Below the pieces are notes generated by a model. It worked only from the letters and a program-made list of their open reading frames with translations, did no database searches and was not told where the DNA came from. The position numbers and the translations under genes were made by a program. 64,000 nucleotides of DNA. Source: Bacteroidota bacterium. Its GTDB lineage: Bacteria; Bacteroidota; Bacteroidia; Chitinophagales; BACL12. This document shows positions 16,874 through 25,332 of this stretch, one piece after another. Each line of letters opens with the position of its first letter. The first letter of the stretch is position 1. Location: NCBI GenBank assembly GCA_016706255.1, contig JADJJZ010000006.1, positions 124,001 through 188,000 of the forward strand, given 5' to 3'.

Positions 16874-17525
16874 CTATGGATATTCAAACCCATAACGAAA
16901 TTTAATCAACTTGTTGTTGAGAAAATAATAATTTGCAAAATATAAATTATCATATTCTTCATAGATCAGAATGGTTAATCCATTTTCTTTTTACTTCAGT
17001 TGGCCCGCCGAGATTTGATTGTAATTGTTCTACCGCTTGCCCCAAATACACGCCCCGACCTGTTTTGAATTGCTCGACATTAAGTAAGAATGGCTTTTTA
17101 TAGAACGTATCCAGTGAAGCTGAATATTCAACCAAATATTGTTGAAAGTCACAATTTACACTGCCATAAATCATAAACATTGTTAACAATTGATCCCCTT
17201 TGTTGTTGAATACTTGAATAGATGGTAAATCTTGGTTATCAGGTAATAAATCATATTGGTTGCCAAATAAAGCTTTTACAGTATCGCAATCACCAAAAAT
17301 TATATTGTTTATTGTAGTGTCTTTAAAACGTGTTATTTCTTTCGCACCATTTGGATGTATTATTTGTTTCGGGCTTAAATGTTCTGCTTCGAGTTGAGTA
17401 TTGGGATTATTTGAAGTGGGTACAGATTCAGTGTTAAATAAATTATCATTTGAAGATTCGCTAGTGTTTTTCGTTTTGCACGAATAAATCAGAAGTATTA
17501 TTATAATTGACAATACTTTTTTCAT
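16874..17525 (-). CDS. Putative lipoprotein, unknown function (C-terminus frameshifted)
   Basis: A short signal peptide ends at a lipobox (LIYSC, Cys16). The mature part has a polar linker rich in Ser and Asn, then IIHPNGAKEITRFKDTTI and NNKGDQLLTMFMIYG. The uncorrected frame stops at 16959 after IYLGQ-like residues and VKRKWINHSDL. Removing one T from the T5 run at 16988-16992 changes this to VKENGLTILIYEEYDNLYF and continues through FLNNKLIKFRYGFEYP to a stop at 16874. The corrected protein has about 216 residues and a more natural C-terminus. Confidence 0.6.
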
Positions 17526-17628
17526 ATAGTAATGGCCAGGTTGTCCAAATATATTAATAATTTAGCAATTTTATAAATTTAATGGGATGAAAACATGACA
17601 CCACGATTCGTTATGGCTTAGAGGTTAG

Positions 17629-18399
17629 TTATATGGGTTGATGATGTGTTGTGAAATCCTTAAAATCTGATTTATATAAAGAATTTCCAGTGCTGTCAAA
17701 TTCCTGAATGATTTCATTTGAGTAATCAACTATTCCTTTTAATGCACCATTTCTAAAATATATTTTATGGACTCCTATTGGAGTAGTTGATTTAAAATTA
17801 CTACTTGACTTAATTTGGCGTTGACAAAAATTGCCCTCATACCAAACTTTACCCATTTCATAAGGAGCAACTATATATACAGTATCAACATAGATATGGA
17901 AAGACTTTAATGGAATTAAATATTTTTCATTTGCTGCCGGATAACCTTGCCATGCGATGGTATCATTTATATAATAGGTTACCGCCAAAGCTTTTTGTCT
18001 GTAGGTATACCAATAGTAAAAAATGCCCTCGCGTTTACCCAATTTATAATTTCCTTCAATTCCACCACCGGTTTCTAAGGAAATATAATATCCATCCAAT
18101 AAATCGTCTTTATAGGTGGCTTTTTCTACCATCTTGCCGCTCCGCTCTTTAACCCATATGCCTTGTTTAAATCCATTAACATCAGTATAATTTGTTTGTT
18201 CATGCAAATTGTGAACTACCGTATCTACAATAACCGCAGCGCTATTTTCTGATTTTATAATGGCATTCGGATTTTCTGAAGACTTATTATTTGAACATCC
18301 AATTTGCAAAAAAATACCAACCACTAGAAGATAAAGCGATGTTTTCCAGTGACTAAATAAACTACATATATTACTATTTAATGGTTTATACAACTTCAT
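17629..18399 (-). CDS. Lipoprotein with MORN-like repeats
   Basis: 256 residues. A hydrophobic segment (SLYLLVVGIFLQIGC) ends at a lipobox with Cys35. Repeats of the MORN-variant kind follow: FKQGIWVKERSGKMVEKATYKDDLLDGYYISLE, then NYKLGKREGIFYYWY and YFRNGALKGIVDYSNEII (quoted in part). The product should be anchored at the cell surface or periplasmic face. It ends on HHQPI after a short acidic stretch. The function is unknown; it is related in style, not in sequence, to the MORN genes at 15 and 25 kb. Confidence 0.7.
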   Translation of the reverse strand: MKLYKPLNSNICSLFSHWKTSLYLLVVGIFLQIGCSNNKSSENPNAIIKSENSAAVIVDTVVHNLHEQTNYTDVNGFKQGIWVKERSGKMVEKATYKDDLLDGYYISLETGGGIEGNYKLGKREGIFYYWYTYRQKALAVTYYINDTIAWQGYPAANEKYLIPLKSFHIYVDTVYIVAPYEMGKVWYEGNFCQRQIKSSSNFKSTTPIGVHKIYFRNGALKGIVDYSNEIIQEFDSTGNSLYKSDFKDFTTHHQPI

Positions 18400-18450
18400 T
18401 TAATCGGCAAAAACGAAAAAAACTTAATACAAATTATTGATTCGTAAAAC

Positions 18451-19026
18451 TTATTTGAGAATACCAAAATTCTCATAAACCAATAAAAGTATTCCATCCT
18501 GTTCAAAATGTCGTGAAGATTTTAATTTCAGTCTGCGGTTTGTAGTGATATTACTAAATATAGGTGTGCCCTGACCTATTATAACAGGGTCGAGCATAAT
18601 CTGATATTCGTCAATTAAACCGGCATCGGCGAATTGACTAACAATGCTGCCGCTGCCTAAAATGGTCATGTTGTTTCCGGGTGATTGTTTTAACTGCTTT
18701 ACCTGTTCAAGTATATCGCCGCTTAAAATGTTTGTATTTTGCCATGCGGCTGACTTTAGGGAAGTGGAGAAAACAAATTTTTGTGCTTTATTCATGTTTT
18801 CTGCAACTGTAGGGAATGCTGCAGCAGCCTGCGGCGAAGGCCAGAACCCTGCCATCATATCATAAGTTTTTCTTCCAAATAGCAAGGCATTTCCTGAGGA
18901 CGATGAGTTTGCTGCATAATCGGCTGCTTCTTTACTGTTTAACTGGTGATGCCAGCCGGTGTCTTCGTTTAAACCTTTATAAAATCCATTAAGGGTTAAA
19001 AATGTGAATGAAGTTAACTTTCGCAT
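18451..19026 (-). CDS. Dihydrofolate reductase-like (RibD C-terminal domain) protein
   Basis: 191 residues of the RibD_C group. It opens with MRKLTSFTFLTLNGFYKG, contains the NADPH-related FGRKTYDMMAGFWPS and NMTILGSGSIVSQFADAGLIDEY (quoted in part), and ends with the conserved LDPVIIGQGTPIF segment. Such stand-alone proteins are commonly labelled deaminase/reductase; the substrate is not established. A Crp/Fnr regulator gene ends 59 bp upstream in the same direction, and the two may be co-transcribed. Confidence 0.88.
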   Translation of the reverse strand: MRKLTSFTFLTLNGFYKGLNEDTGWHHQLNSKEAADYAANSSSSGNALLFGRKTYDMMAGFWPSPQAAAAFPTVAENMNKAQKFVFSTSLKSAAWQNTNILSGDILEQVKQLKQSPGNNMTILGSGSIVSQFADAGLIDEYQIMLDPVIIGQGTPIFSNITTNRRLKLKSSRHFEQDGILLLVYENFGILK

Positions 19027-19085
19027 ATTTTTTTTAACAAAATTATATTTTGCTGTGATATAAATAATTGATATAAGTCAAAAAA

Positions 19086-19658
19086 TTATTTAGATTTTAA
19101 ACGACTCAATGTTTCCTGTGCCATATCGAGATACGAGGCTACAATTTTGTTGGATAGTGTTTGAATTATTGCCGGGTTTTCCTGCATTAGCTGCTGATAA
19201 CGTTGTTTTGCCGATAACGTAACTAAACTTTCAATTTTTTTATTCTGAAAGGTATATGCCATTTCTAAAATTCTTTGATAAAATTGTGCCCACTGCGGCA
19301 TTGTTAAAACCAAATTTTTAAAATCGGTATAATCTATTGCAAACATAGAACTATCCTCAGGGGCATCAAGAATTTCTGCCGTGGGTTGCTGATTAATAAA
19401 AATAGTTAAAGCTGTCCCCATTGATGGTGCTAACATGATGTATCGTGTTTTTTCATAACCTTCTTTTGAAATAAAATAAGTTCTTATACAACCATCTATA
19501 ACAAAATAGAAATTTTTGCAAATTGCACCTTGTAGTAATAAAACATCGTTTTTTTTAACATAAACTTGTTTAAAATAAGGCAGCAAGGTTTGCAAATTTT
19601 GCTCGTCAAAGTCATAAACATAACGCAATAATTGAATTAATTTTTGTTCCATTGGCAT
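19086..19658 (-). CDS. Crp/Fnr family transcriptional regulator
   Basis: 190 residues. The cyclic-nucleotide-binding-like barrel spans residues 15-115 (KQVYVKKNDVLLLQGAICKNFYFVIDGCIRTYF, quoted in part), followed by a long dimerisation helix and the winged-helix part (KQRYQQLMQENP, IVASYLDMAQETLSRLKS). The recognition helix AQETLSR is the usual one in Bacteroidota members of this family. The Arg-Ser pair of cAMP-binding CRP is missing, so cAMP is not the likely signal. It may control the RibD-like gene just downstream. Confidence 0.85.
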   Translation of the reverse strand: MPMEQKLIQLLRYVYDFDEQNLQTLLPYFKQVYVKKNDVLLLQGAICKNFYFVIDGCIRTYFISKEGYEKTRYIMLAPSMGTALTIFINQQPTAEILDAPEDSSMFAIDYTDFKNLVLTMPQWAQFYQRILEMAYTFQNKKIESLVTLSAKQRYQQLMQENPAIIQTLSNKIVASYLDMAQETLSRLKSK

Positions 19659-19980
19659 GACAATTTTACAGGTGGGTAAATTTCGGTGTTTTTTATGTGC
19701 GTTTTTTAAAATTTGATGGTTTTTCGGGGACTTAAGCGGTTAAAAATTTAAAACCTGTTAGGTTTAGACCTTCCAGGTTTAAACCTAACAGGTTTTAGAG
19801 ACTCTGCCAAAATTGCAGTCATCAAAAATGCCACAAAACACTAGCAATTTCACCATCGAATTTCTCCAAAATTAGTCCTATTGAAATTCAATTTGTTTTT
19901 TAGGGATTAAAATTAAGGAATTAAAGTCCCGACGATATTTTAAACTTAAAATGCAGTCTTAAAATTATTATTCGAAAAAG
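19659..19980. other. Gene-free interval containing a long palindrome
   Basis: About 320 bp without a coding signal. The one clear structure is the 17-bp inverted repeat at 19750-19796. The rest is AT-rich with no recognised site. Confidence 0.4.
19750..19796. repeat. Perfect 17-bp inverted repeat (hairpin)
   Basis: AAAACCTGTTAGGTTTA at 19750-19766 and its exact reverse complement at 19780-19796 flank a 13-nt loop GACCTTCCAGGTT. The transcript would form a strong stem. It lies downstream of the DUF2711-like gene's promoter side and upstream of nothing obvious on plus, so it could be a dispersed palindromic element or serve as a terminator. Confidence 0.65.
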
Positions 19981-20682
19981 TTAATGTGCTGCACTGCTCC
20001 AATCAATTGTTTCTCCTGTTTCAACTTCATCAGACCAATAGGGTTTAGTATTGGTATCACAATAAAATCCTTCCAGGTTTATTGCCTCAACCATTTTATC
20101 AATTGTTGATTTATCACCGGATACATAGGTAAACCTTTCATCTACATTGGTTTCAAATAATATTTTATAATCAGGAGTTAATATTCTGGTTTGATACATA
20201 GGCCAGTTTATTTCATTATTAATAAGCTCCTCAATTGCATACGAAATTTTGGTTTCATTATGTTCTGAATAAAGGAATATGTTTCTATAACCAATAGAAA
20301 ATAAATAATTTAAGGTGGGATAAACTAAACAAACAGGATAATTATCTACTTCTGCGTCTAGTAGATTATATAACTCAATAGTTTTTTTATATTTTAACCA
20401 AACTGATTTTGGAGCAATACTTCTTGCACAATGCAGAAATGCCAAAATTCTATCCAATTCTTTAATATCTTTTAGTTTCGCAAGATCAACAATTTCACTC
20501 CAGTTTAAACGCGTTAGATCTTTTTCATTTTCTATATTAACGGAGTCATTTTTCAGAAATGGATGTAAAATAATAAAAGTAGATTCATAACCGAAATACT
20601 TGTCGCGAATGGATTTGTCACCATTATTTTCAATTTCGGGAATTTGAGTAGGAGTTTCTAGAATCATTTTATTCAACAACAA
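19981..20682 (-). CDS. DUF2711-like protein
   Basis: 233 residues, cytosolic. The end resembles DUF2711: GYRNIFLYSEHNETKISYAIEELINNEINWP, then LTPDYKILFETNVDERFTYVSGDKSTIDKMVEAINLEGFYC and a terminal Trp-Ser (quoted in part). The N-terminal half has NWSEIVDLAKLKDIKELDRILAFL, also usual for the family. The family is uncharacterised, and relatives are often found as lone genes in accessory regions, sometimes near toxin immunity genes. It lies 33 bp downstream of a membrane-protein gene only by direction, with no overlap. Confidence 0.6.
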   Translation of the reverse strand: MLLNKMILETPTQIPEIENNGDKSIRDKYFGYESTFIILHPFLKNDSVNIENEKDLTRLNWSEIVDLAKLKDIKELDRILAFLHCARSIAPKSVWLKYKKTIELYNLLDAEVDNYPVCLVYPTLNYLFSIGYRNIFLYSEHNETKISYAIEELINNEINWPMYQTRILTPDYKILFETNVDERFTYVSGDKSTIDKMVEAINLEGFYCDTNTKPYWSDEVETGETIDWSSAAH

Positions 20683-20715
20683 ATTTATCGAAAAAATAGC
20701 GGTTTATTTAAAATG

Positions 20716-21183
20716 TTATTCAACCAGTATCCATTCAGGGTTTCGTTCGGGAATTTGGGGTGCTTTTTTAGCAAATAAAAATAAAGGAGTTAAATGTAAT
20801 ACTTCAACTGTTCGTTTATTATAACCCAACGCACCCCTATCCTGAATTTGCAGTTCAATTGTTCTATTATTATTTGTATTTCGAAATAACACATCCCTGG
20901 TTTCCCAAACACCTGAAGCGAATAGAATGTTTATGGGTTTAATAACAAAAATAAAAGTTAGCATGAAAATTGAAATTAAAATAAGTGCGATTTTTTTACC
21001 CAAATTAATTTTTATAAACGCATTAAAAATTAACATTATCGGGCTGAGTATCATAATTCCCCAATAAACACCCGTTTTCAGAGGTTGGAAGCTTATGTCT
21101 ACATTCGTAAATACGTCTAGAAGAAATAACAACACAACTAAAATGTATATAATATTTGCATAATTTAACAGCCGTGCAATCAT
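20716..21183 (-). CDS. Small membrane protein of unknown function
   Basis: 155 residues with three transmembrane segments (about 10-27, 38-58 and 67-87). The soluble C-terminal part contains GVWETRDVLFRNTNNNRTIELQIQDRGALGYNKRTVEVLHLTPLF (quoted in part), a conserved-looking block suggesting an extracytosolic beta domain. It ends on NPEWILVE. No family name is known to me, but the layout recurs in other Bacteroidota small proteins. Confidence 0.6.
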   Translation of the reverse strand: MIARLLNYANIIYILVVLLFLLDVFTNVDISFQPLKTGVYWGIMILSPIMLIFNAFIKINLGKKIALILISIFMLTFIFVIKPINILFASGVWETRDVLFRNTNNNRTIELQIQDRGALGYNKRTVEVLHLTPLFLFAKKAPQIPERNPEWILVE

Positions 21184-21210
21184 TTCATTGTTGTATTAAA
21201 TGGTGATGAG

Positions 21211-21654
21211 TCAGTTTTGTATTTTCAACCAATCCGCATATGTCATTTCAAATTTAATCTCTTTTGTGCCATGTAATCCCACTGCTGTCCAGCCAGCTTT
21301 TCTATAAAATGTTTCGGCACGCGTATTAAAGGCTGTCGAAAGCCAGACTGTAGTTTGAGTATTACTGAAATACCAATCGAGCATTGTGTTATGCAATTGT
21401 TTGCCAATTCCTTTTTTCTCAAATTCGGGGTGAATAAATAATGCCCAGATATTATTTTCTTTTAAATCTGCAATGGCAAAGCCCACAATATTACCATCAA
21501 TTTCACAAACCCACCCTTTGCCTCGTAGGGTTATAAATTCTATACAATCAGCATCAGTCACCAGGTTGGGGTTGGATAAAATATTTTCCTTTACAGCATT
21601 TCTTATTATTTGAATTTGACTGATATCATCAATTATGGCTTCTCTAATTTGCAT
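21211..21654 (-). CDS. GNAT N-acetyltransferase
   Basis: From the better start at 21654 (MQIREAIIDDI) the protein has 147 residues; an upstream start at 21690 would add 12. IWALFIHPEFEKKGIGKQLHNTMLDWYF holds the pyrophosphate-binding loop (KKGIGK), and WLSTAFNTRAETFYRKAGW is the C-terminal substrate half (quoted in part). The acceptor is unknown. The DUF1801 gene upstream ends 41 bp away. Confidence 0.85.
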   Translation of the reverse strand: MQIREAIIDDISQIQIIRNAVKENILSNPNLVTDADCIEFITLRGKGWVCEIDGNIVGFAIADLKENNIWALFIHPEFEKKGIGKQLHNTMLDWYFSNTQTTVWLSTAFNTRAETFYRKAGWTAVGLHGTKEIKFEMTYADWLKIQN

Positions 21655-21695
21655 AAATAATTTATTACTTACGAGTGTAAATTTATTCAATCATA

Positions 21696-22118
21696 TTATT
21701 TTTCATAATTCAAACCAAAATGAATGGCCGCTTTAAGGGTTTCAAGATTTACATCTTCTAATTTTTTAAACTTAATGCAATAACCTGTTACACTGGCTTT
21801 ACCAAGCGTACTACCAAACGTTTTGACGAGATAGGTTTTATCTTCAATTCCCATAATATAAATGGAAATGCCTGTAGTATTAGCACTCAGTCCAACTTTA
21901 TAAAACGGACGTGATTTGCCATCTGCGGTCTGCATTATTTGTTCACCATAGCCAATATTGGGATTGGATACTATTTTACCTTCACTGTTTTTTCCGTCAA
22001 GAAACCATAATTTACAATTTGGTTCAATTTGCAAAATGGTTTGATGTAATGTCTCCATGTCGCTTTGTTTAGCTTCAGGCTGACTGGCAATATAGGCTTT
22101 GATTTGTTTAATTGGCAT
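21696..22118 (-). CDS. DUF1801 (YdhG-like) protein
   Basis: 140 residues. The opening helix (IKAYIASQPEAKQSDMETLHQTILQIEPNCKLW, quoted in part) and the middle (YKVGLSANTTGISIYIMGI) match DUF1801. The typical end block CIKFKKLEDVNLETLKAAI is also present. The fold is a small alpha/beta domain with no known reaction, often found in single-gene form beside GNAT genes as here. It begins 12 bp downstream of the next GNAT gene's stop. Confidence 0.8.
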   Translation of the reverse strand: MPIKQIKAYIASQPEAKQSDMETLHQTILQIEPNCKLWFLDGKNSEGKIVSNPNIGYGEQIMQTADGKSRPFYKVGLSANTTGISIYIMGIEDKTYLVKTFGSTLGKASVTGYCIKFKKLEDVNLETLKAAIHFGLNYEK

Positions 22119-22130
22119 TTCAGTTAATGT

Positions 22131-22622
22131 TTAATTATTAGAGATTAAATATTTCATGTCATAAAATACATCTCCTCCATGGTTAGATGCTGATCTTCCT
22201 GAATTAATAAAGCCTAATTTTTCATAATAGGGTATAAGATGTTTTTCACAAGTTAATGTAACGCCTTTAAGTTTATTTTGTTTTGATACTTGGATTAAAT
22301 GGTGTATTAAAATTGAACCATATCCAAGTTTTTGAAATTCAGGTGCTACTGCCAAACCGAAAACCGACTGCCAAGAACCATTACTATCATGTAAATCTAC
22401 ATTTTTAAACATTTCATCTTTCACAGTATCAAAATTTGTAATCATTCCATTAATGAATCCTCTGATTTTACCATTTTCTTCTAAAACCCAAAAATGTAAG
22501 GGATATGCATTTAATCGCTCAGACAATGTTTTTGAAGTAGCTGCCTGATTGGGTGGGAAGCATGCAATTTCTATATTGTAAATGGTTTCTAGGTCGTTTA
22601 AATTCGCGTTACGAATAATCAT
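22131..22622 (-). CDS. GNAT N-acetyltransferase
   Basis: 163 residues. MIIRNANLNDLETIYNIE is the usual opening strand-helix, LAVAPEFQKLGYGSILIHHLI contains the acetyl-CoA loop (QKLGYGS), and LTCEKHLIPYYEKLGF the C-terminal half (quoted in part). The spacing suggests the arylalkylamine-like branch. It probably forms a transcript with the DUF1801 and GNAT genes below it (gaps of 12 and 5 bp), though their functions need not be connected. Confidence 0.88.
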   Translation of the reverse strand: MIIRNANLNDLETIYNIEIACFPPNQAATSKTLSERLNAYPLHFWVLEENGKIRGFINGMITNFDTVKDEMFKNVDLHDSNGSWQSVFGLAVAPEFQKLGYGSILIHHLIQVSKQNKLKGVTLTCEKHLIPYYEKLGFINSGRSASNHGGDVFYDMKYLISNN

Positions 22623-22791
22623 AATCGGTGCTTAAGAATTTAATATAATATGGTGATAACCTAATTTAGTTTTTTGGTTGAGTGAATAAAACTAATTAAT
22701 ATAATATTGTCCTCCAAACCAATATTTAAAATCTGCTTTACTTTCTCATTGATTTAACGTAAACAATGTGATAATCAAAGAAATAATGTGG

Positions 22792-23331
22792 TTAGTTGGT
22801 GGCTGTAATATCGAGTATTTGATTTAAAGCGATTAATAACTCTCCGACGGTGTCATAACTTGCTTGTTTCATTTCATTTTTTTCCAAGTCATAATTTATA
22901 GTGGCAAGCTGTAATGATTGTTGATCTTCAAAGAATAATATTAATTCAATCAAAAAATACTGCTTTGGCCCTGTTGGTTCCAATTCATCATCTAAATTAT
23001 TGAACCATTCCCATTTTGGTTTTAAGCCAATCAATTTCCTACCTAACAAGGATTTACCTAGTGGTAAAGAATTGCTATCAATTTGATAAAATTCCAAATC
23101 TCCAAAAACTTCATTTATTGATGTATTGGCTGTGTCAAATAGTTCAATATCTACATTCCACGCAATTACTAATTTTGAGCCTTCAAAATCCAATTCAATA
23201 CCACCATCTATAATTGCCAGGTAGTTGGCATCAAGAAGGGTAATACTTTCATTTACAGTAAAATATTTTATATCCGTTAATGATTTGCCGGAATATTGTG
23301 ATTCGAAGTTTTCAATATTGATAAATCCCAT
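22792..23331 (-). CDS. Acidic protein of unknown function
   Basis: 179 residues, acidic and cytosolic, without signal peptide or membrane segments. The sequence alternates short strands (ANYLAIIDGGIELDFEGSKLVIAWNVDIELFD, quoted in part) with loops, and a helix (TVGELLIALNQILDI) forms the C-terminus. A single small acidic protein of this sort is often an immunity protein, but no toxin partner is seen nearby. No family recognised. Confidence 0.5.
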   Translation of the reverse strand: MGFINIENFESQYSGKSLTDIKYFTVNESITLLDANYLAIIDGGIELDFEGSKLVIAWNVDIELFDTANTSINEVFGDLEFYQIDSNSLPLGKSLLGRKLIGLKPKWEWFNNLDDELEPTGPKQYFLIELILFFEDQQSLQLATINYDLEKNEMKQASYDTVGELLIALNQILDITATN

Positions 23332-23376
23332 TCATCTATAATTTATAAAAGGTAAAATACTGACACTTTAGCATAT

Positions 23377-23826
23377 TTATTTCCCAATTTCTTCTGCCAA
23401 CCCAATTAACAATCCTTCAACCCCTCGAATATAACATAAACGGTAAATATTTTCATAATTTACGATTTCGCCAACCAATACCGCGCCTTTTTGCGATAAT
23501 CGAGTGACCATTTCATCAATATCTTCCACTGTAAACATTAATCGAAGATACCCAAATGCATTAACAGCTGCATTGCGATGATCGGAAACAATTTCCGGAC
23601 GTATAAATTTTGATAATTCTATCTTGCTATGCCCATCAGGCGTTACCATCATTGCTACTTCAACGCACTGGTCTTTAACTCCTGTAACTTTACCGGCCCA
23701 TTCTCCTTCAATAACACCTCTGCCTTCAAGTATTAAACCGATTTCAGAAAAAAAGGCAATAGCATCATCTAGCGATTCAACCACAATGCTCATGTTATCC
23801 ATTCTGAGGAGTTTGTTAGATTTCAT
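23377..23826 (-). CDS. VOC family protein
   Basis: From the likely start at 23826 (MKSNKLLRMDN) the protein has 149 residues; an upstream frame to 23916 is probably not used. DNMSIVVESLDDAIAFFSEIGLILEG is a typical first VOC module, and RLMFTVEDIDEMVTRLSQKGAVLVGEIVNYENIYRLCYIRGVEGLLIGL the second (quoted in part). His/Glu metal positions are not all evident (the end has LLIGLAEE instead of an E-L strand). Similar proteins are common in Bacilli and Bacteroidota; the ligand is unknown. Confidence 0.85.
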   Translation of the reverse strand: MKSNKLLRMDNMSIVVESLDDAIAFFSEIGLILEGRGVIEGEWAGKVTGVKDQCVEVAMMVTPDGHSKIELSKFIRPEIVSDHRNAAVNAFGYLRLMFTVEDIDEMVTRLSQKGAVLVGEIVNYENIYRLCYIRGVEGLLIGLAEEIGK

Positions 23827-23929
23827 ATTTGATAAATTTAGGTAATGAAAGGAATTAAATCTTACTATTAAATTAGTTTTGAAATTAATAAATATAATCT
23901 GTGAACAACCTGACACAGGACATTTTAAT

Positions 23930-24355
23930 TCATTTATTCTTAATTTTTCTTAAAAATGCCTTACCAATATTAAATATTAAAATACATTGGGCAGCTAAAA
24001 AAGTATATACACATATGGTTATTACTTTTATAAAATATGTTTGATTGTTTTCTGATAGCGCTGATGCCGACCCGCTGAATAGTGTTATTGTAACAACTAT
24101 TAATGAGATAATAGTAATAATTACATGTGCCCAAATTAGGGGTTTGGATAAAACCAAGCTCTTTGCTATTAGATATACTATCCATAATAAAATTGTAATA
24201 ATGGCCAATAACCAAAGTATATGCACATGCGAAACTACAAAATATGTATCGTGTAAACGGATGTCTGTTGCATAATTAAATTTGAACACAATTATTGAGA
24301 AAACAAAGAGTATTAACGATATAAATAAAAGTAAAATGGGTGGGTTCTTTTTCAT
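23930..24355 (-). CDS. Mini membrane protein resembling a piece of cytochrome c oxidase subunit I
   Basis: 141 residues from the Met at 24355 (153 from 24391). Four transmembrane segments: about 6-23, 38-63, 73-94 and 107-126 in the shorter version. The start of the second, HDTYFVVSHVHILW, is nearly the heme-ligand motif HDTYFVVAHFH of cytochrome c oxidase subunit I, with both His of the H-x-H kept. The remaining oxidase helices, CuB ligands and length (over 500 residues) are absent. Whether heme is bound is not known. It lies alone, 103 bp from the VOC start. Confidence 0.6.
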   Translation of the reverse strand: MKKNPPILLLFISLILFVFSIIVFKFNYATDIRLHDTYFVVSHVHILWLLAIITILLWIVYLIAKSLVLSKPLIWAHVIITIISLIVVTITLFSGSASALSENNQTYFIKVITICVYTFLAAQCILIFNIGKAFLRKIKNK

Positions 24356-24423
24356 AAATAGGATAACTGAAATTAAGTAACTATTAAGCAAATGATTTAA
24401 CCAGATATAAAAGGAATAATTTC

Positions 24424-25305
24424 TTATTCAAATTTTACAAGGGGTTTAAGATTATTTATAATATTTGAGTGAGTGGTTATAAAATTTGTAATGACAACTT
24501 GTTTACCATTGTTAAGTTTAAAAAGAATATAGCTATATCCTGACCACGGAGCCTTAATTGAAGTGCACTCAACCACCTTACAATATTTTATATCAGTTCT
24601 TTTAAATTGAATGTTTTCGTAATTTGATAAATATTTAAGAGTTTTGGTTTCTTTATTAATAGTAACAGTTGCACCTTTGTTTTTGCGCCAAAATGTATAT
24701 TGAAGGTATGTGCCGGGCAACCAAAATAATGAAATTATTGCATGAACACCCCAGCCCATCTTGAAATTGCTTTTAGCGTCTAAAATAAATATAATAATTG
24801 CACCAATTAAATATACTAATGTAAATATATATGGTTTTAAATTTTCCATGCCTTTGTATTGGAAGGAAACAATGGGCGCCGAATTATTATTTTCGTAGGC
24901 ATCTATTAAAGGCTCAACATCGTATTCATCCTTATCTGCCAGTTTTAACTCCTGTTCTATTGTCCCATTAAAAAATAATTCAATAAATTCCTCAACCAAT
25001 AATGCATCAGGGTTTTTTTCAATATTGTTTGAAATATAAAAGTTGCTTATTTGTGTTCCATTATCATAAAAAAGTGAAAACCCTTCATCATTCATGGTCC
25101 AAATACTAAGCTCTTTACTATCGGAGCTTAAAAATGTTACTGTTGGCGGGCAGCCTAGTTCTTCAAGCTCCTTAGCTTCCTGTAGCTGGGCTTCAAATGG
25201 AAATTCTCGAAAAATCAGTATTGCCTGGTCTAAATCTACCGGACCTAATTCTTCAAACTCATCAATAAAAAAATCAACCTTTCTAATGTTACAAGTAAAA
25301 ATCAT
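24424..25305 (-). CDS. Protein with N-terminal soluble domain, two membrane segments and PH-like C-terminus
   Basis: 293 residues. The first 150 are soluble and acidic, with two related-looking stretches (ELEELGCPPTVTFLSSDS and SIWTMNDEGFSLFYDN). Two transmembrane segments follow at about 158-175 and 182-200. The tail, VTINKETKTLKYLSNYENIQFKRTDIKYCKVVE (quoted in part), has the strand pattern of bacterial PH-like domains. No named family is recognised. A start at Met1 is supported by the lack of any upstream alternative. Confidence 0.6.
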   Translation of the reverse strand: MIFTCNIRKVDFFIDEFEELGPVDLDQAILIFREFPFEAQLQEAKELEELGCPPTVTFLSSDSKELSIWTMNDEGFSLFYDNGTQISNFYISNNIEKNPDALLVEEFIELFFNGTIEQELKLADKDEYDVEPLIDAYENNNSAPIVSFQYKGMENLKPYIFTLVYLIGAIIIFILDAKSNFKMGWGVHAIISLFWLPGTYLQYTFWRKNKGATVTINKETKTLKYLSNYENIQFKRTDIKYCKVVECTSIKAPWSGYSYILFKLNNGKQVVITNFITTHSNIINNLKPLVKFE

Positions 25306-25332
25306 TGCTTAAATATATAAAAGTTTTTATAA

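Noticed and set aside
19750..19796. attC or attachment site
   Set aside because: The GTTAGGT and ACCTAAC parts are in the inside-out order compared with attC sites.
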